Assembly (NCBI GenBank): GCA_044226655.1
Contig: JBGAGO010000002.1
Location: 1 to 64,000 of the forward strand
From: JBEVOS01 sp044226655
GTDB taxonomy: Bacteria; Pseudomonadota; Alphaproteobacteria; Caulobacterales; Aquidulcibacteraceae
Length of the DNA: 64,000 nucleotides
Direction of reading: 5' to 3'
Below are positions 45,156 to 54,039 of this stretch, piece by piece (position 1 is the stretch's first letter; each line of letters opens with the position of its first letter). Both the position numbers and the translations under genes were made by a program. The notes under the pieces were generated by a model. That model was not told where the DNA came from and ran no database searches. It saw nothing but the letters and a program-made list of their open reading frames with translations.

Positions 45156-45184
45156 TTGAGAAACGCGCGATTCCTGCCTAATAT
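45156..45184 (+). promoter_or_regulatory. Candidate promoter for the RodZ-like gene
   Basis: TTGAGA (45156-45161), 17-nt spacer, TAATAT (45179-45184), a near-consensus vegetative promoter. It lies just after ptsP and drives the RodZ-like gene and probably ispG. Transcription would start near 45191. Confidence 0.6.
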
Positions 45185-45247
45185 TAAGGGGTGGCGTAAG
45201 AATTGCGTTGTAAGCGCTGCGGTCTGGAACGAGGACCCGAGCTGGAC

Positions 45248-46246
45248 ATGCTGAATCCGAACGGAGCCGAGACGACCCCGACCGGGGAGACGGAAAGCGT
45301 GCGCCAGCGCGCCCGGCCCGAACCGCCGCGCCCGGTTAACATCGATCCCAGCTGGCGCGCCGGCCAGAAGCTTGAAGAGGCGCGCCGCCAGCTTGGATTG
45401 AGCTTCGAGCAGGTCTCCAACCGCATCAAAGTGCGCAAGGAATACCTCGAAGCCCTTGAAAGCATGAACGCGAAGCTGCTGCCGGGCAAAGCCTATGCCC
45501 TGGCTTATCTACGCAGCTATGCGGCGCTTCTGGGCCTCGACGCCCAGGCGATCGTCGAACAATTCCAGGATGAATGCGCGCTCTCGCGGGAGGATGCGCG
45601 GGCGCAGGTCCGCCTTCCCACCTCGCGGCCGCATCCTGAGCGGCCCTGGCTGGCGGCGGTGGCGCTGGTGGCCATCACGGCCAGCTTCATGGGGCTTCGA
45701 GCCTGGCAAGATAGCCGGCCAGACACGGTCAGCGCGCAAGACGTCGGCGCGGCGCCCGCCGCAGCCGATCAAACGACCCCGACTCACGTCGGGCTGGAAA
45801 TTCGCGCCATCGCGACCGGTTGGCTCGAAATCCGGGGGCCGGACGGGACGGTATTTCTGTCCAAGAATTTCGCGCCCGGCGAAAGCTATGCGCCGGATGC
45901 AAGCGCCGGTTGGACCATTCACGCCCGCGATGGCGGCGCGTTCGAACTCTACGTCGACGGCCAGCCGGCCGGCCCGCTCGGCCCGCCCGGCATGCCAGTG
46001 CTCGGCCGGCAGATCGATGAAATTCGCGCGCTACCGCAGAGCGCGGCGCCGCTCGCACCAGCCCTGGCGGCGTTGCCGCCCGCCCAGGCCGCCAGCGCGT
46101 CCGCGCCGGTCGCCGAGACGCCCCGGCCGCGTGCGGCGGCGCCCGCACCTACGCCGGTGCAGCCCGCGTCGGCCGAAGCGCCTGCCGCGGAACCGGCCCA
46201 GGCTGCGCCCGAACCGGCTCCAGCGCCGTCCGCCGACGCCGGCTAA
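45248..46246 (+). CDS. RodZ-like helix-turn-helix membrane protein
   Basis: A 332-residue protein. Residues about 37-97 are a Cro-type helix-turn-helix (KLEEARRQLGLSFEQVSNRI, VRKEYLEALES, PGKAYALAYLRSYA), about 133-153 a single membrane helix, and about 180-265 a beta domain like DUF4115 (GWLEIRGPDGTVFLSKNFAP). A Pro/Ala/Glu-rich tail of about 65 residues closes it. RodZ links MreB to the wall-elongation machinery and is often encoded before ispG, as here. The TTG at 45203 would add 15 residues. Confidence 0.8.
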   Translation: MLNPNGAETTPTGETESVRQRARPEPPRPVNIDPSWRAGQKLEEARRQLGLSFEQVSNRIKVRKEYLEALESMNAKLLPGKAYALAYLRSYAALLGLDAQAIVEQFQDECALSREDARAQVRLPTSRPHPERPWLAAVALVAITASFMGLRAWQDSRPDTVSAQDVGAAPAAADQTTPTHVGLEIRAIATGWLEIRGPDGTVFLSKNFAPGESYAPDASAGWTIHARDGGAFELYVDGQPAGPLGPPGMPVLGRQIDEIRALPQSAAPLAPALAALPPAQAASASAPVAETPRPRAAAPAPTPVQPASAEAPAAEPAQAAPEPAPAPSADAG

Positions 46247-46299
46247 CGCCATCGCCATCGCGGGGCGGACGGGTTAGATGAGCCGCAAAGGACCGCGTC

Positions 46300-47439
46300 A
46301 TGGATTCCGGAACCAGCGACCTGCACCACATTCGTCCCTGGCGGCGGATTACGCGGCGCGTCTCTCGCAAAATCCGGGTGGGGTCCGTGGAGGTTGGCGG
46401 CGACGCGCCGATCTCCGTGCAGTCGATGACCAACACGCGCACCGCGGATGCGGAGGCCACCATCGCGCAGGTGAAGCGCCTGGAGGAGGCCGGCGCCGAT
46501 ATTGTCCGCGTCTCGTGCCCCGATGAGGCGTCGACGGCAGCGTTTCCGAAGATCGTGCGCGCAGCATCCGTGCCGATCGTGGCGGACATCCATTTTCACT
46601 ACAAACGCGCCATCGAGGCCGCGATCGGCGGCGCGGCGTGCCTGCGGATCAATCCGGGAAATATCGGGTCGAAGGACAGGGTGCGCGATGTCGTCCAAGC
46701 TGCGAAAGACCATGGCTGCGCGATCCGCATCGGCGTGAACGCCGGTTCGCTTGAGCCGCACCTTCTCGAAAAATACGGCGAGCCCTGCCCGGACGCGATG
46801 GTGGAGAGCGCGCTGTTCCACGCTGCGATCCTCGAAGATCACGATTTCCGCGAATACAAGATCAGCGTGAAGGCCTCGGATGTCTTCATGACCGCGGCGG
46901 CCTACCAGCAGCTCGCAGACGCAACCGATGCGCCTCTGCATCTGGGCGTCACAGAGGCCGGCGCGCAGCGCATGGGCACGGTCAAATCGGCGATCGGCAT
47001 GGGCTCGCTGCTCTGGGCCGGCATTGGCGATACGATCCGCGTCTCGCTCGCGGCCGATCCTGTCGAGGAAGTGAAAGTCGGGCACGATCTTTTGAAGTCG
47101 CTCGGCCTGCGCACACGCGGGGTGACGATCGTGGCGTGCCCGTCCTGCGCGCGCCAAGGATTCGATGTCATCGATACCGTCGAAACGCTCGAACAGCGCC
47201 TCGCGCACATCGCGCAGCCGATTACGCTTTCGATCATCGGCTGCGTTGTGAACGGGCCCGGCGAAGCGCTGATGACCGATATCGGCTTCACCGGCGGCGG
47301 CAAAGGCGCCGGGATGGTCTACGTTTCCGGCAAGCCGGATCACAAAATGGACAACGAAAAAATGATCGACCACATCGTGGAATTGGTCGAGGCGCGCGCG
47401 GCCGCGCTTGCCGTGCACGCGAAGGGCGCCGGCGCGTAA
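46300..47439 (+). CDS. ispG: 4-hydroxy-3-methylbut-2-enyl diphosphate synthase (flavodoxin)
   Basis: A 379-residue iron-sulfur enzyme of the MEP isoprenoid pathway. VGGDAPISVQSMTNTRTADA in the N-terminal TIM barrel, HFHYKRAIEAA, and the [4Fe-4S] ligands in CPSCAR and IGCVVNGPGEA at the C-terminus are conserved. It is preceded by the RodZ-like gene, as in many proteobacteria. Confidence 0.97.
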   Translation: MDSGTSDLHHIRPWRRITRRVSRKIRVGSVEVGGDAPISVQSMTNTRTADAEATIAQVKRLEEAGADIVRVSCPDEASTAAFPKIVRAASVPIVADIHFHYKRAIEAAIGGAACLRINPGNIGSKDRVRDVVQAAKDHGCAIRIGVNAGSLEPHLLEKYGEPCPDAMVESALFHAAILEDHDFREYKISVKASDVFMTAAAYQQLADATDAPLHLGVTEAGAQRMGTVKSAIGMGSLLWAGIGDTIRVSLAADPVEEVKVGHDLLKSLGLRTRGVTIVACPSCARQGFDVIDTVETLEQRLAHIAQPITLSIIGCVVNGPGEALMTDIGFTGGGKGAGMVYVSGKPDHKMDNEKMIDHIVELVEARAAALAVHAKGAGA

Positions 47440-47500
47440 GGACCTTGCGCCCCAAGGCCCCTGTTGATATGGCGCCGAAGCTCAAACCAGGGAGTGCCCG

Positions 47501-47794
47501 ATGTCGGCCGATGGAAAGTGGAATGTGACCGTGAATTCGCCCATGGGCGCCCAGCAATCTGAGGTGACGATCAAGACCTCGGGCGGCGCCTTTGCCGGCA
47601 CGATGGCGGGCCGCATGGGCACGCAGGAAATCAGCGGCAAAGTCGAAGGCGACACACTGACGTGGACGACCTCGATCACGCAGCCGATGCCGCTCACGCT
47701 CGAATTCACCGTGAAGGTGTCGGGCGATGACATGTCCGGCTCCGTGAAGGCCGGCGCGTTCGGCTCTTCGCCGTTGACCGGCAAGCGCGCCTAA
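47501..47794 (+). CDS. Small beta-rich protein of unknown function
   Basis: A 97-residue protein with no signal peptide or membrane segment. It is made of alternating short strands (KWNVTVNSPMGAQQSEVTI, FAGTMAGRMGTQEISGKV, DDMSGSVKAGAFG), suggesting a small beta barrel or sandwich. GGGAG is 6 nt before the ATG. No family assignment can be supported. Confidence 0.65.
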   Translation: MSADGKWNVTVNSPMGAQQSEVTIKTSGGAFAGTMAGRMGTQEISGKVEGDTLTWTTSITQPMPLTLEFTVKVSGDDMSGSVKAGAFGSSPLTGKRA

Positions 47795-47806
47795 GCGCAC
47801 AAAGCG

Positions 47807-47831
47807 CCGGCCGCGTCTTGGACGCGGCCGG
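47807..47831 (+). other. Perfect GC-rich hairpin between two small genes
   Basis: CCGGCCGCGTC (47807-47817) and GACGCGGCCGG (47821-47831) form an 11-bp perfect stem with a TTG loop, 13 nt after the upstream stop. There is no T tract, so it is either a weak terminator or an mRNA-protecting structure. Confidence 0.5.
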
Positions 47832-47865
47832 TCGCGCGGCGCGCCGACCCATGGAGTCCGGGCGC

Positions 47866-48297
47866 ATGCTGCAAGATCATCTCGAAGAAACCTACCGCTA
47901 CCTGTTCGACGCCGCCCACCGCGCTTTGCTGGAGGGCCAATCGTTCGCCCCGTTCGGCGCGGGCGTGCGCAAGACGGGCGAGCAAATTCACACCAATGTC
48001 GATCTCTCGGTGGATTCCTCATCCCCCAACGACCACATCTCCGGCTTGATCGCGGGCTTTCGCGCGGACGATCAGGAGAATGGCTTGATCGCTGCGGGCC
48101 TCGTGTTCGACGGCCAGATGACGGAAAACGGCGAAGCGCACGCGCGCGCCCTGTGCTTCCACATCGAAGTGGCCAACGGGCATGCGATCGAAGTCATGGC
48201 GCCCTATGCGCGCAAATTCGACGGCCAGATCGATTTCGAAACGCCGCAGGTGACGCCTGTGCAGGCTGAGATATTCACCGAGGCGGCCTCGCTCTGA
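47866..48297 (+). CDS. Conserved-looking soluble protein of unknown function
   Basis: A 143-residue protein starting at ATG 47866, with GGAG 9 nt upstream; an in-frame ATG at 47851 lacks such a site. There is one helix at the start (LEETYRYLFDAAHRALLEG), then mixed alpha/beta with ANGHAIEVMAPYARKFDG and FETPQVTPVQAEIFTEAA. No domain was recognised. It precedes prfA by 38 nt. Confidence 0.65.
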   Translation: MLQDHLEETYRYLFDAAHRALLEGQSFAPFGAGVRKTGEQIHTNVDLSVDSSSPNDHISGLIAGFRADDQENGLIAAGLVFDGQMTENGEAHARALCFHIEVANGHAIEVMAPYARKFDGQIDFETPQVTPVQAEIFTEAASL

Positions 48298-48335
48298 TGC
48301 GCGCGCCGCGCTCCCGCTCTTAGAGACATTCGTCC

Positions 48336-49403
48336 ATGTCGTTCGCGCGGCTCGAAGGCCGCTTGTCGCAAGCCTATGACCGTTTTCAGTACGTCGAATC
48401 GCGCCTCGCAGCGGCTGATGGCGGCGAGGTTGCGCGCCTTTCCAAGGAACACGCCGATCTCAAGCCGATTGCAGAGGTCGTGGAGCAATTGCGCGCCGCG
48501 CGTTCGGAAGAGAGCGATCTGACGGCGCTTCTGAGCGAACCGGATATGGCGGCGTTGGCGCGCGACGACATCGAGCGCGTGCGCGCGCGCATCGCCGACC
48601 TGGAACAACGCGCCAAGCTCCTGCTCATTCCGAAGGACAAGGAAGAGGACGCGTCCGCGATCCTCGAAGTGCGCGCGGGCACCGGCGGGGATGAGGCTGC
48701 GCTGTTCGCCGGCGATCTCTTCCGCATGTACCAGCGCTACGCGGCGCTGCGCGGCTGGCGCATGGAGGTCGATGCCGTCTCGGAAACGGGGCTGGGCGGG
48801 ATCAAGGAAATCGTCGCCAGCATCACAGGCGTCGGCGTTTATGGGCGTCTGCGCTTCGAGAGCGGCGTTCACCGGGTGCAACGCGTGCCGCAGACCGAAG
48901 CGGGCGGACGCATTCACACCTCGGCCGCGACCGTCGCCGTGCTGCCGCAAGTCGATGATGTCGACATCGTCATCGACGACAAGGACATCCGCATCGACAC
49001 GATGCGTGCGTCCGGCGCGGGCGGTCAGCACGTCAACAAGACCGACAGCGCCGTGCGGGTCACGCATTTGCCCACGGGCATCGTCGTCGTGAGCCAGGAA
49101 AAATCACAGCATCAGAACCGCGCCAACGTCATGCGCATCCTGCGCGCGCGGCTCTACGATCTGGAGCGCGAAAAGCGTGACGCGGCGCGCGCGGCCGAGC
49201 GGAAGGGCCAGGTCGGCTCGGGAGACCGCAGCGAACGCATCCGCACCTACAATTTCCCGCAAGGCCGCGTCACCGACCATCGCATCAATCTCACGGTCTA
49301 TAATCTGCCTGAGGTGCTGGACGGGCCCGGCCTTGAGCCGGTGATCGAGGCGCTGATCGCGGAGGACCAAGCCGTCAAGCTGGCGGCGTTGGAACAGGAA
49401 TGA
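48336..49403 (+). CDS. prfA: Peptide chain release factor 1
   Basis: A 355-residue class I release factor for UAA/UAG. The catalytic GAGGQHVNKTDSAVRVTHL loop contains the GGQ that triggers hydrolysis; codon-recognition and switch regions include EVRAGTGGDEAALFA and RVPQTEAGGRIHTSAATVAV. It overlaps prmC by 4 nt, which methylates its GGQ glutamine. Confidence 0.97.
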   Translation: MSFARLEGRLSQAYDRFQYVESRLAAADGGEVARLSKEHADLKPIAEVVEQLRAARSEESDLTALLSEPDMAALARDDIERVRARIADLEQRAKLLLIPKDKEEDASAILEVRAGTGGDEAALFAGDLFRMYQRYAALRGWRMEVDAVSETGLGGIKEIVASITGVGVYGRLRFESGVHRVQRVPQTEAGGRIHTSAATVAVLPQVDDVDIVIDDKDIRIDTMRASGAGGQHVNKTDSAVRVTHLPTGIVVVSQEKSQHQNRANVMRILRARLYDLEREKRDAARAAERKGQVGSGDRSERIRTYNFPQGRVTDHRINLTVYNLPEVLDGPGLEPVIEALIAEDQAVKLAALEQE

Positions 49404-50245
49404 CGGAAACGCTCGTCTCAGCCTGGCAGTCCGCGCGGCGCGCGCTGGAGGCCGCGCAGATCGAGGAGCCGACGATCGACGCGCGCCTCCTGGTCGAAGC
49501 CGGCGCCGGCGTGGCTCGGCTCGACATTCTGACCGATCCGCGGCGCGTGCTGAGCGCGGCCCAGATCGCAGCGGTCGATGTGCTGGTTGCGCGCCGCGTG
49601 GCGCGCGAGCCGATCAGCCAAATTCTTGGCGTGAAGGGCTTCCGGGATTTGCTGCTGGAGGTGACGCGCGATGTGCTGACACCGCGGCCCGAAACCGAAT
49701 TGCTCGTGCATCTGGCGCTCGCCGCCATCCCTGAGGACGCCCCGGCGCGCGTGCTTGATCTCGGCGTCGGCTCAGGCGCCATCCTCGCCGCGATCTTGTC
49801 GGAGCGACCTCGAGCCTTGGGACTCGGCGTTGACGCGAGCGAAGCGGCCCTTTCGATCGCGCAGCGCAATATCGACAAGCTGGGCCTCTCCGACCGCGCC
49901 ACGTTGCAGAGAGGCGATTGGGGCAGGGGCCTCAGCGGCGCATACGACATCATCGTCTCGAACCCGCCCTATGTGGCTTCACGCGATGTGCCCGGCCTCG
50001 CGCCCGAGATTGCGCTTTACGAACCCCATCTCGCGCTGGATGGCGGCGAGGACGGGCTGGACGCCTATCGCGCTCTGATGCCGGACGTGGCGCGCTTGCT
50101 TGCGCCCCAGGGCGTCGCCATCTTGGAGATCGGCTCGGACCAGGCCGCAGGGGTCCGCCAGATCATAGAGGAAGCTGGGCTGAGGCCGGTCGCGCTCTAT
50201 AAGGACCTCGCCGGCCTGCCCCGCGTCTGGACGGCGCAGGCCTGA
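49400..50245 (+). CDS. prmC: Release factor glutamine methyltransferase PrmC
   Basis: A 281-residue N5-glutamine methyltransferase that modifies the GGQ of RF1 and RF2. SAM site VLDLGVGSGAILAAI, catalytic NPPYVAS and PRPETELLV are standard. The prfA-prmC overlap is a classical coupling of enzyme and substrate. Confidence 0.96.
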   Translation: MTETLVSAWQSARRALEAAQIEEPTIDARLLVEAGAGVARLDILTDPRRVLSAAQIAAVDVLVARRVAREPISQILGVKGFRDLLLEVTRDVLTPRPETELLVHLALAAIPEDAPARVLDLGVGSGAILAAILSERPRALGLGVDASEAALSIAQRNIDKLGLSDRATLQRGDWGRGLSGAYDIIVSNPPYVASRDVPGLAPEIALYEPHLALDGGEDGLDAYRALMPDVARLLAPQGVAILEIGSDQAAGVRQIIEEAGLRPVALYKDLAGLPRVWTAQA

Positions 50246-50249
50246 AAAA

Positions 50250-50500
50250 GCCCTTGGAAGACTTGGACGAATTGAGTACGCTCTTACTCGGAATCGTCGT
50301 CCTAAGGCTCAATGGCTTGGCGATGAGGCCGGAGGCGGATCGCTCCAGATCGCCGCCCCCCGCGCAAAGGAGCCGCCCGAAGTCGGGCGGCGGCGCGACG
50401 AGCGAACAGCCGATCGACTTGGCGGGTATCGTCGTTGGACGCAGCTTTCTCAGAAGGCGAAGCCCGCTGCGCAAGGTCGGCGTGATTAGTCCGCGGCGCC
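50250..50500 (+). ncRNA. Candidate structured RNA or leader upstream of DUF4167 gene
   Basis: The 295-nt gap between prmC and the DUF4167 gene holds no convincing ORF but several stems: CTTGGACGA with TCGTCC-T-AAG enclosing GAGTA/TACTC (about 50262-50304), a GATC-centred stem GGC-GATC/GATC-GCC near 50334-50356, and a perfect GCCGCCCGA/TCGGGCGGC stem at 50372-50391. It may be a leader acting on the next gene or an independent sRNA. tmRNA, 6S, RNase P and SRP RNA signatures were not found. Confidence 0.35.
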
Positions 50501-50540
50501 TATAGGCCCGTGCGGCGACGGAGAACCAGGTGACAATCCA

Positions 50541-51293
50541 ATGAAGCGTCAGCGAGGCCGTGGCGGTCAGCGTAAGCCCGGCGGACATCAGCCAAACCGC
50601 GCCCTCGAAAGCAACGGGCCGGACGTTAAGGTGCGCGGTCCGGCGGCCCACATTTATGAGCGCTACATGCAGCTCGCCCGCGACGCCAATTCATCGGGGG
50701 ACCGTGTGCAGGCGGAGAATTACCTCCAGCACGCCGAACATTATTTCCGGGTGTTCCGCGCGATGCAGCCGGTGGCGCCGCCGCCCCAGCTGGATCGTTT
50801 CGGTGACGATCTGGACCTCGATGGCGTCGAGGACGACGGCGACGGGATGGATGACGGCGATGGCCGCGGCGACTACGCCCAGCAAAGCGATCAGCCGCGT
50901 CAGGACCGCCGCGATTATGGCCAGCGCGGCGACTATCAACCGCGCGAGCGGCGCGATTATCAGCCCCGCGGCGAGTACCAGTCACGTGAGCCGCGCGAAC
51001 CCCGCGAGCAGCGTGAACCGCGCCCGGATTATCAGCAGCGCGAGCGCGGTGAGAACCAGCCCCGCGAGGCCCGGGCAGACTACCAGGATCAAGAGCAAGC
51101 GCCGCGCGAACCGCGCGCCGAGGGCGGTGAAGGCGAAGGCTTTGAGGCTGACGGGCCGCGCCGCGGCCGCCGCGGCCGCCGCAACCGTTTCCGGCCGGAG
51201 GGCGGCGCGCGCAATGGCGAGGGCGGCGGACAGGACGAAGGTCCTGTCGAAGGCTTTGGCGGCTCGGCGCCCGCGTTCGTCGCAAACGAATAG
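50541..51293 (+). CDS. DUF4167 protein with disordered Arg/Gly-rich tail
   Basis: A 250-residue protein. Residues about 32-85 hold the DUF4167 core (AAHIYERYMQLARDANSSGD, NYLQHAEHYFRVF). Before it is an RG-rich stretch and after it a long low-complexity tail rich in Asp, Arg, Gln and Pro, with repeats like RDYQPR and REPREP and a basic end (RRGRRGRRNRFRPEGG). The family is alphaproteobacterial and the composition suggests RNA binding, untested. It commonly follows prmC in this class. Confidence 0.88.
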   Translation: MKRQRGRGGQRKPGGHQPNRALESNGPDVKVRGPAAHIYERYMQLARDANSSGDRVQAENYLQHAEHYFRVFRAMQPVAPPPQLDRFGDDLDLDGVEDDGDGMDDGDGRGDYAQQSDQPRQDRRDYGQRGDYQPRERRDYQPRGEYQSREPREPREQREPRPDYQQRERGENQPREARADYQDQEQAPREPRAEGGEGEGFEADGPRRGRRGRRNRFRPEGGARNGEGGGQDEGPVEGFGGSAPAFVANE

Positions 51294-51316
51294 GGCGGGT
51301 CGCCTTCAAACAAAGA

Positions 51317-51342
51317 AAGGGCTCCGCCTCGGCGGAGCCCTT
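51317..51342. terminator. Bidirectional rho-independent terminator
   Basis: AAGGGCTCCGCC (51317-51328) pairs perfectly with GGCGGAGCCCTT (51331-51342). T-rich sequence follows on the forward strand (TTCGTGTTTT) and on the reverse strand as well, so it can end both the DUF4167 transcript and the convergent acyl-activating enzyme transcript. Confidence 0.85.
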
Positions 51343-51366
51343 CGTGTTTTCGGCCGCGCTTTCGGC

Positions 51367-52929
51367 TCACGCCGCCTCGGCGGCGCCTCCGCGTTCATCG
51401 GCGATGCGTTGCAGCGCGACGTAATCCGTCTTGCCGGTGCCCAGAACTGGAATGGCCGGCAAAGGAATGATCTTCTTCGGCACCGCGATCTCAGGCGCGC
51501 CGTTCGATTGGGCCCAGGCCAGAAGATCGCTCGATTTCGCGTCGGACTTATCGCTGAACAGAACGACGCGCTCGCCCTTGCGGGGATCCACTACTGAGAC
51601 GGCTGCGTGATTGTTGTCCGGCCAGACCGCTGCGGCGAAGCCTTCCACCGCGCTCAGCGAAACCATTTCGCCGCCAATCTTCGCGAAACGCTTGGCGCGG
51701 CCGAGAATGGTGACGTAGCCATCTGCGTCCAATTCAACGACATCGCCCGTGTCATGCCAGCCGCCTTCCGGCGCATCGATGCCGCCGTCGGCGTTCAAAT
51801 AGCCACGCATCACATTGGGGCCGCGCACCACAAGCTTTGCGCCGCGATCGATGCCGGGAACGGGCTCCAGTTTCCACTCCATGCCTGGCAGGATCTTGCC
51901 GACGCTGCCAAAGCGGTTTGCGCCCGGCTGATTGACTGCGATCACTGGCGAGGCCTCGGTCGCGCCATAGCCTTCCAGAAGATCGACGCTGAACTTGCGG
52001 CGATAGAGTTCGCGCGTTTCATCCTTCACGCGCTCCGCGCCCAACACGACGAATTTCAGGCAGGACAGCTCGCCGTGCTTGGCGCTGCGTCCGTATTGCG
52101 CGGCGAAGGTATCGGTCGCGAACAGCACATTGGCGCCCGCTTCGCGAATGAGCGGGGGAATGTCTTTGAAGTGCAGGGGCGAGGGATATTGGAAGGATTT
52201 GTGGCCGGTGAGCAGCGGCAACAGCGCGCCGCCGGTCAGCCCAAAGCAATGGAACATCGGCAGCGGATTGAAGAACACCCAGCTTGGGTCGAACTCGACG
52301 TGCGAATAGCACTGATCGACATTGGCGATGATGTTGGCGTGGCTGAGCACGACGCCCTTCGGCGCGCCGAAGCTGCCCGAGGTGAAAAGGATGACGCCCG
52401 GATCGTCGGGCTGTCCCGTGGCGCGGTGCGCGCGCGGCGAAAATCCCTTCAGCAACGCTGAGAGCTTGTCGAAGACGTTGAGCGAGCCGCGGACGTCCTC
52501 AAGATAGGTGATTTCGGCGAAACGGTCGATTTCCTCGACGAGGTGTTCGAGATGGCCGATCTCGACAAAGCGATGCGCCGTCAGCACGCGCCGCACGCCC
52601 GCCTGCGCGCAGCCGGCTTTGAGGTTCATCGCGCCCGCAGTGAAGTTCAGCATGGCCGGCACGCGGCCATAGGCGTGCAGCGCGAAAAAGGTGACGACGC
52701 AGGCGATCCCCGTCGGGAGCAGCACGCCCACGCGTTCGCCGGGCGAGGTCATCTTGGCGATCTTCCCCCCGAGGGCGAACGCCGCGCGGATCAGGCCGTC
52801 ATAGGTGAGGACGTTGCGCTCATGATCTTCCAGGATCGCCGTCGCCCCGCCCTTGGCGTCACGCGCACGCAACAGGGCGTCGAACAGGGTGACGCGGGAA
52901 TGGCCCGCATCGAACGGAACTTGAGACAT
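51367..52929 (-). CDS. AMP-binding acyl-CoA/acyl-ACP synthetase
   Basis: A 520-residue ANL-superfamily enzyme that activates a carboxylic acid as acyl-AMP. P-loop FTSGSFGAPKGVVLSHAN, YGATEASPVI, the hinge HDTGDVVELDADGYVTILGR and the C-terminal PVLGTGKTDY with the catalytic Lys. It resembles the acyl-ACP synthetase part of Aas proteins, but there is no acyltransferase domain. Substrate chain length is unknown. Confidence 0.88.
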   Translation of the reverse strand: MSQVPFDAGHSRVTLFDALLRARDAKGGATAILEDHERNVLTYDGLIRAAFALGGKIAKMTSPGERVGVLLPTGIACVVTFFALHAYGRVPAMLNFTAGAMNLKAGCAQAGVRRVLTAHRFVEIGHLEHLVEEIDRFAEITYLEDVRGSLNVFDKLSALLKGFSPRAHRATGQPDDPGVILFTSGSFGAPKGVVLSHANIIANVDQCYSHVEFDPSWVFFNPLPMFHCFGLTGGALLPLLTGHKSFQYPSPLHFKDIPPLIREAGANVLFATDTFAAQYGRSAKHGELSCLKFVVLGAERVKDETRELYRRKFSVDLLEGYGATEASPVIAVNQPGANRFGSVGKILPGMEWKLEPVPGIDRGAKLVVRGPNVMRGYLNADGGIDAPEGGWHDTGDVVELDADGYVTILGRAKRFAKIGGEMVSLSAVEGFAAAVWPDNNHAAVSVVDPRKGERVVLFSDKSDAKSSDLLAWAQSNGAPEIAVPKKIIPLPAIPVLGTGKTDYVALQRIADERGGAAEAA

Positions 52930-53088
52930 GCGCCTTGAAACCTCCGGCTCCGCCCCGACATGCGTCGTCCGCGTGATTATTATTTCACGCTTGTAACAAG
53001 CCTAGCCAGCCAGCCGGCTTTGGCAAGCCGGGCGTCCATGTTCCTCTGTCGATTGTAACGGCGCCCCAATCGGCCCATTTTCGCTTCG

Positions 53089-54039
53089 ATGGTTACGCTC
53101 ATCGACCGCAACGCGCCCCGACCGCGACACCCTGAAAAACAGGCGCGCCCGGACGCACCCGTACAGCGCAAGCCGGATTGGATTCGGGTCCGCGCGCCCA
53201 CCAGCGCCACCTATCAAGAGACCAAGGCCACCGTCCGCGCTCTCAACCTTGTCACGGTCTGCGAGGAGGCGGCCTGCCCTAATATCGGCGAGTGTTGGAG
53301 CCAGAAGCACGCCACGTTCATGATCCTGGGCGGCACCTGCACGCGCGCCTGCAGCTTCTGCAATGTCGCGACCGGCGTGCCTGGCCCGCTCGATCCATCC
53401 GAACCCGAGAACGTCGCCAAAGCCGTCTCCGCGATGGCGCTGTCGCACGTGGTCGTGACCAGCGTGGACCGGGACGATCTGGAGGATGGCGGCGCCGAAC
53501 ATTTCGCGCAGACCATCGCCGCCATCCGCGCGGCGGCGCCTGCGACCACCATCGAAATCCTGACGCCGGATTTTCTGCGCAAGTCCGGCGCGGCCGAAAT
53601 TGTGATCGACGCCAAGCCGGACGTGTTCAACCACAATCTCGAAACCGTGCCGCGGCTCTACCATTCGATCCGGCCGGGCGCGCGCTATTATCAATCGCTG
53701 CGCCTGCTCGATCAGGTCAAGCAGCGCGATCCGATGCAGTTTACGAAATCGGGCCTCATGGTCGGTCTCGGCGAAACCAAGGACGAGGTGCTGCAGGTGA
53801 TGGACGATCTGCGCGTCGCCGACGTCGACTTTCTCACCATCGGCCAATACCTCCAGCCGACACGAAAGCATGCGCCGCTCGATCGCTTCTGGACGCCCGA
53901 GGAGTTCAAATCTCTGGAAACGATCGCCTATGCGAAGGGCTTCCTGATGGTGTCGTCCAGCCCGCTGACGCGCTCGTCGCATCACGCCGGCGAGGATTTC
54001 GTGCGCTTGCGCGCCGCACGGGCCGCGCGCAGCGCGTGA
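53089..54039 (+). CDS. lipA: Lipoyl synthase
   Basis: A 316-residue radical SAM enzyme inserting sulfur into octanoyl groups. The radical SAM cluster motif CTRACSFCNV and the auxiliary cluster motif CEEAACPNIGECW are intact, as is GLGETKDEVLQVMDDLR. N-terminal PKPDWIRV-like KPDWIRVRAPTS is typical. GTGA overlap with the next gene. Confidence 0.97.
   Translation: MVTLIDRNAPRPRHPEKQARPDAPVQRKPDWIRVRAPTSATYQETKATVRALNLVTVCEEAACPNIGECWSQKHATFMILGGTCTRACSFCNVATGVPGPLDPSEPENVAKAVSAMALSHVVVTSVDRDDLEDGGAEHFAQTIAAIRAAAPATTIEILTPDFLRKSGAAEIVIDAKPDVFNHNLETVPRLYHSIRPGARYYQSLRLLDQVKQRDPMQFTKSGLMVGLGETKDEVLQVMDDLRVADVDFLTIGQYLQPTRKHAPLDRFWTPEEFKSLETIAYAKGFLMVSSSPLTRSSHHAGEDFVRLRAARAARSA

Noticed and set aside
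50254..50505. 83-codon forward open frame in the prmC-DUF4167 gap
   Set aside because: Its translation shows no recognisable pattern and it coincides with strong RNA stems; a non-coding explanation fits better.
50246..50540. tmRNA (permuted alphaproteobacterial form) in the same gap
   Set aside because: No T-loop GTTCGAA-type sequence and no reading frame ending in a typical LAA or VAA tag on either strand.
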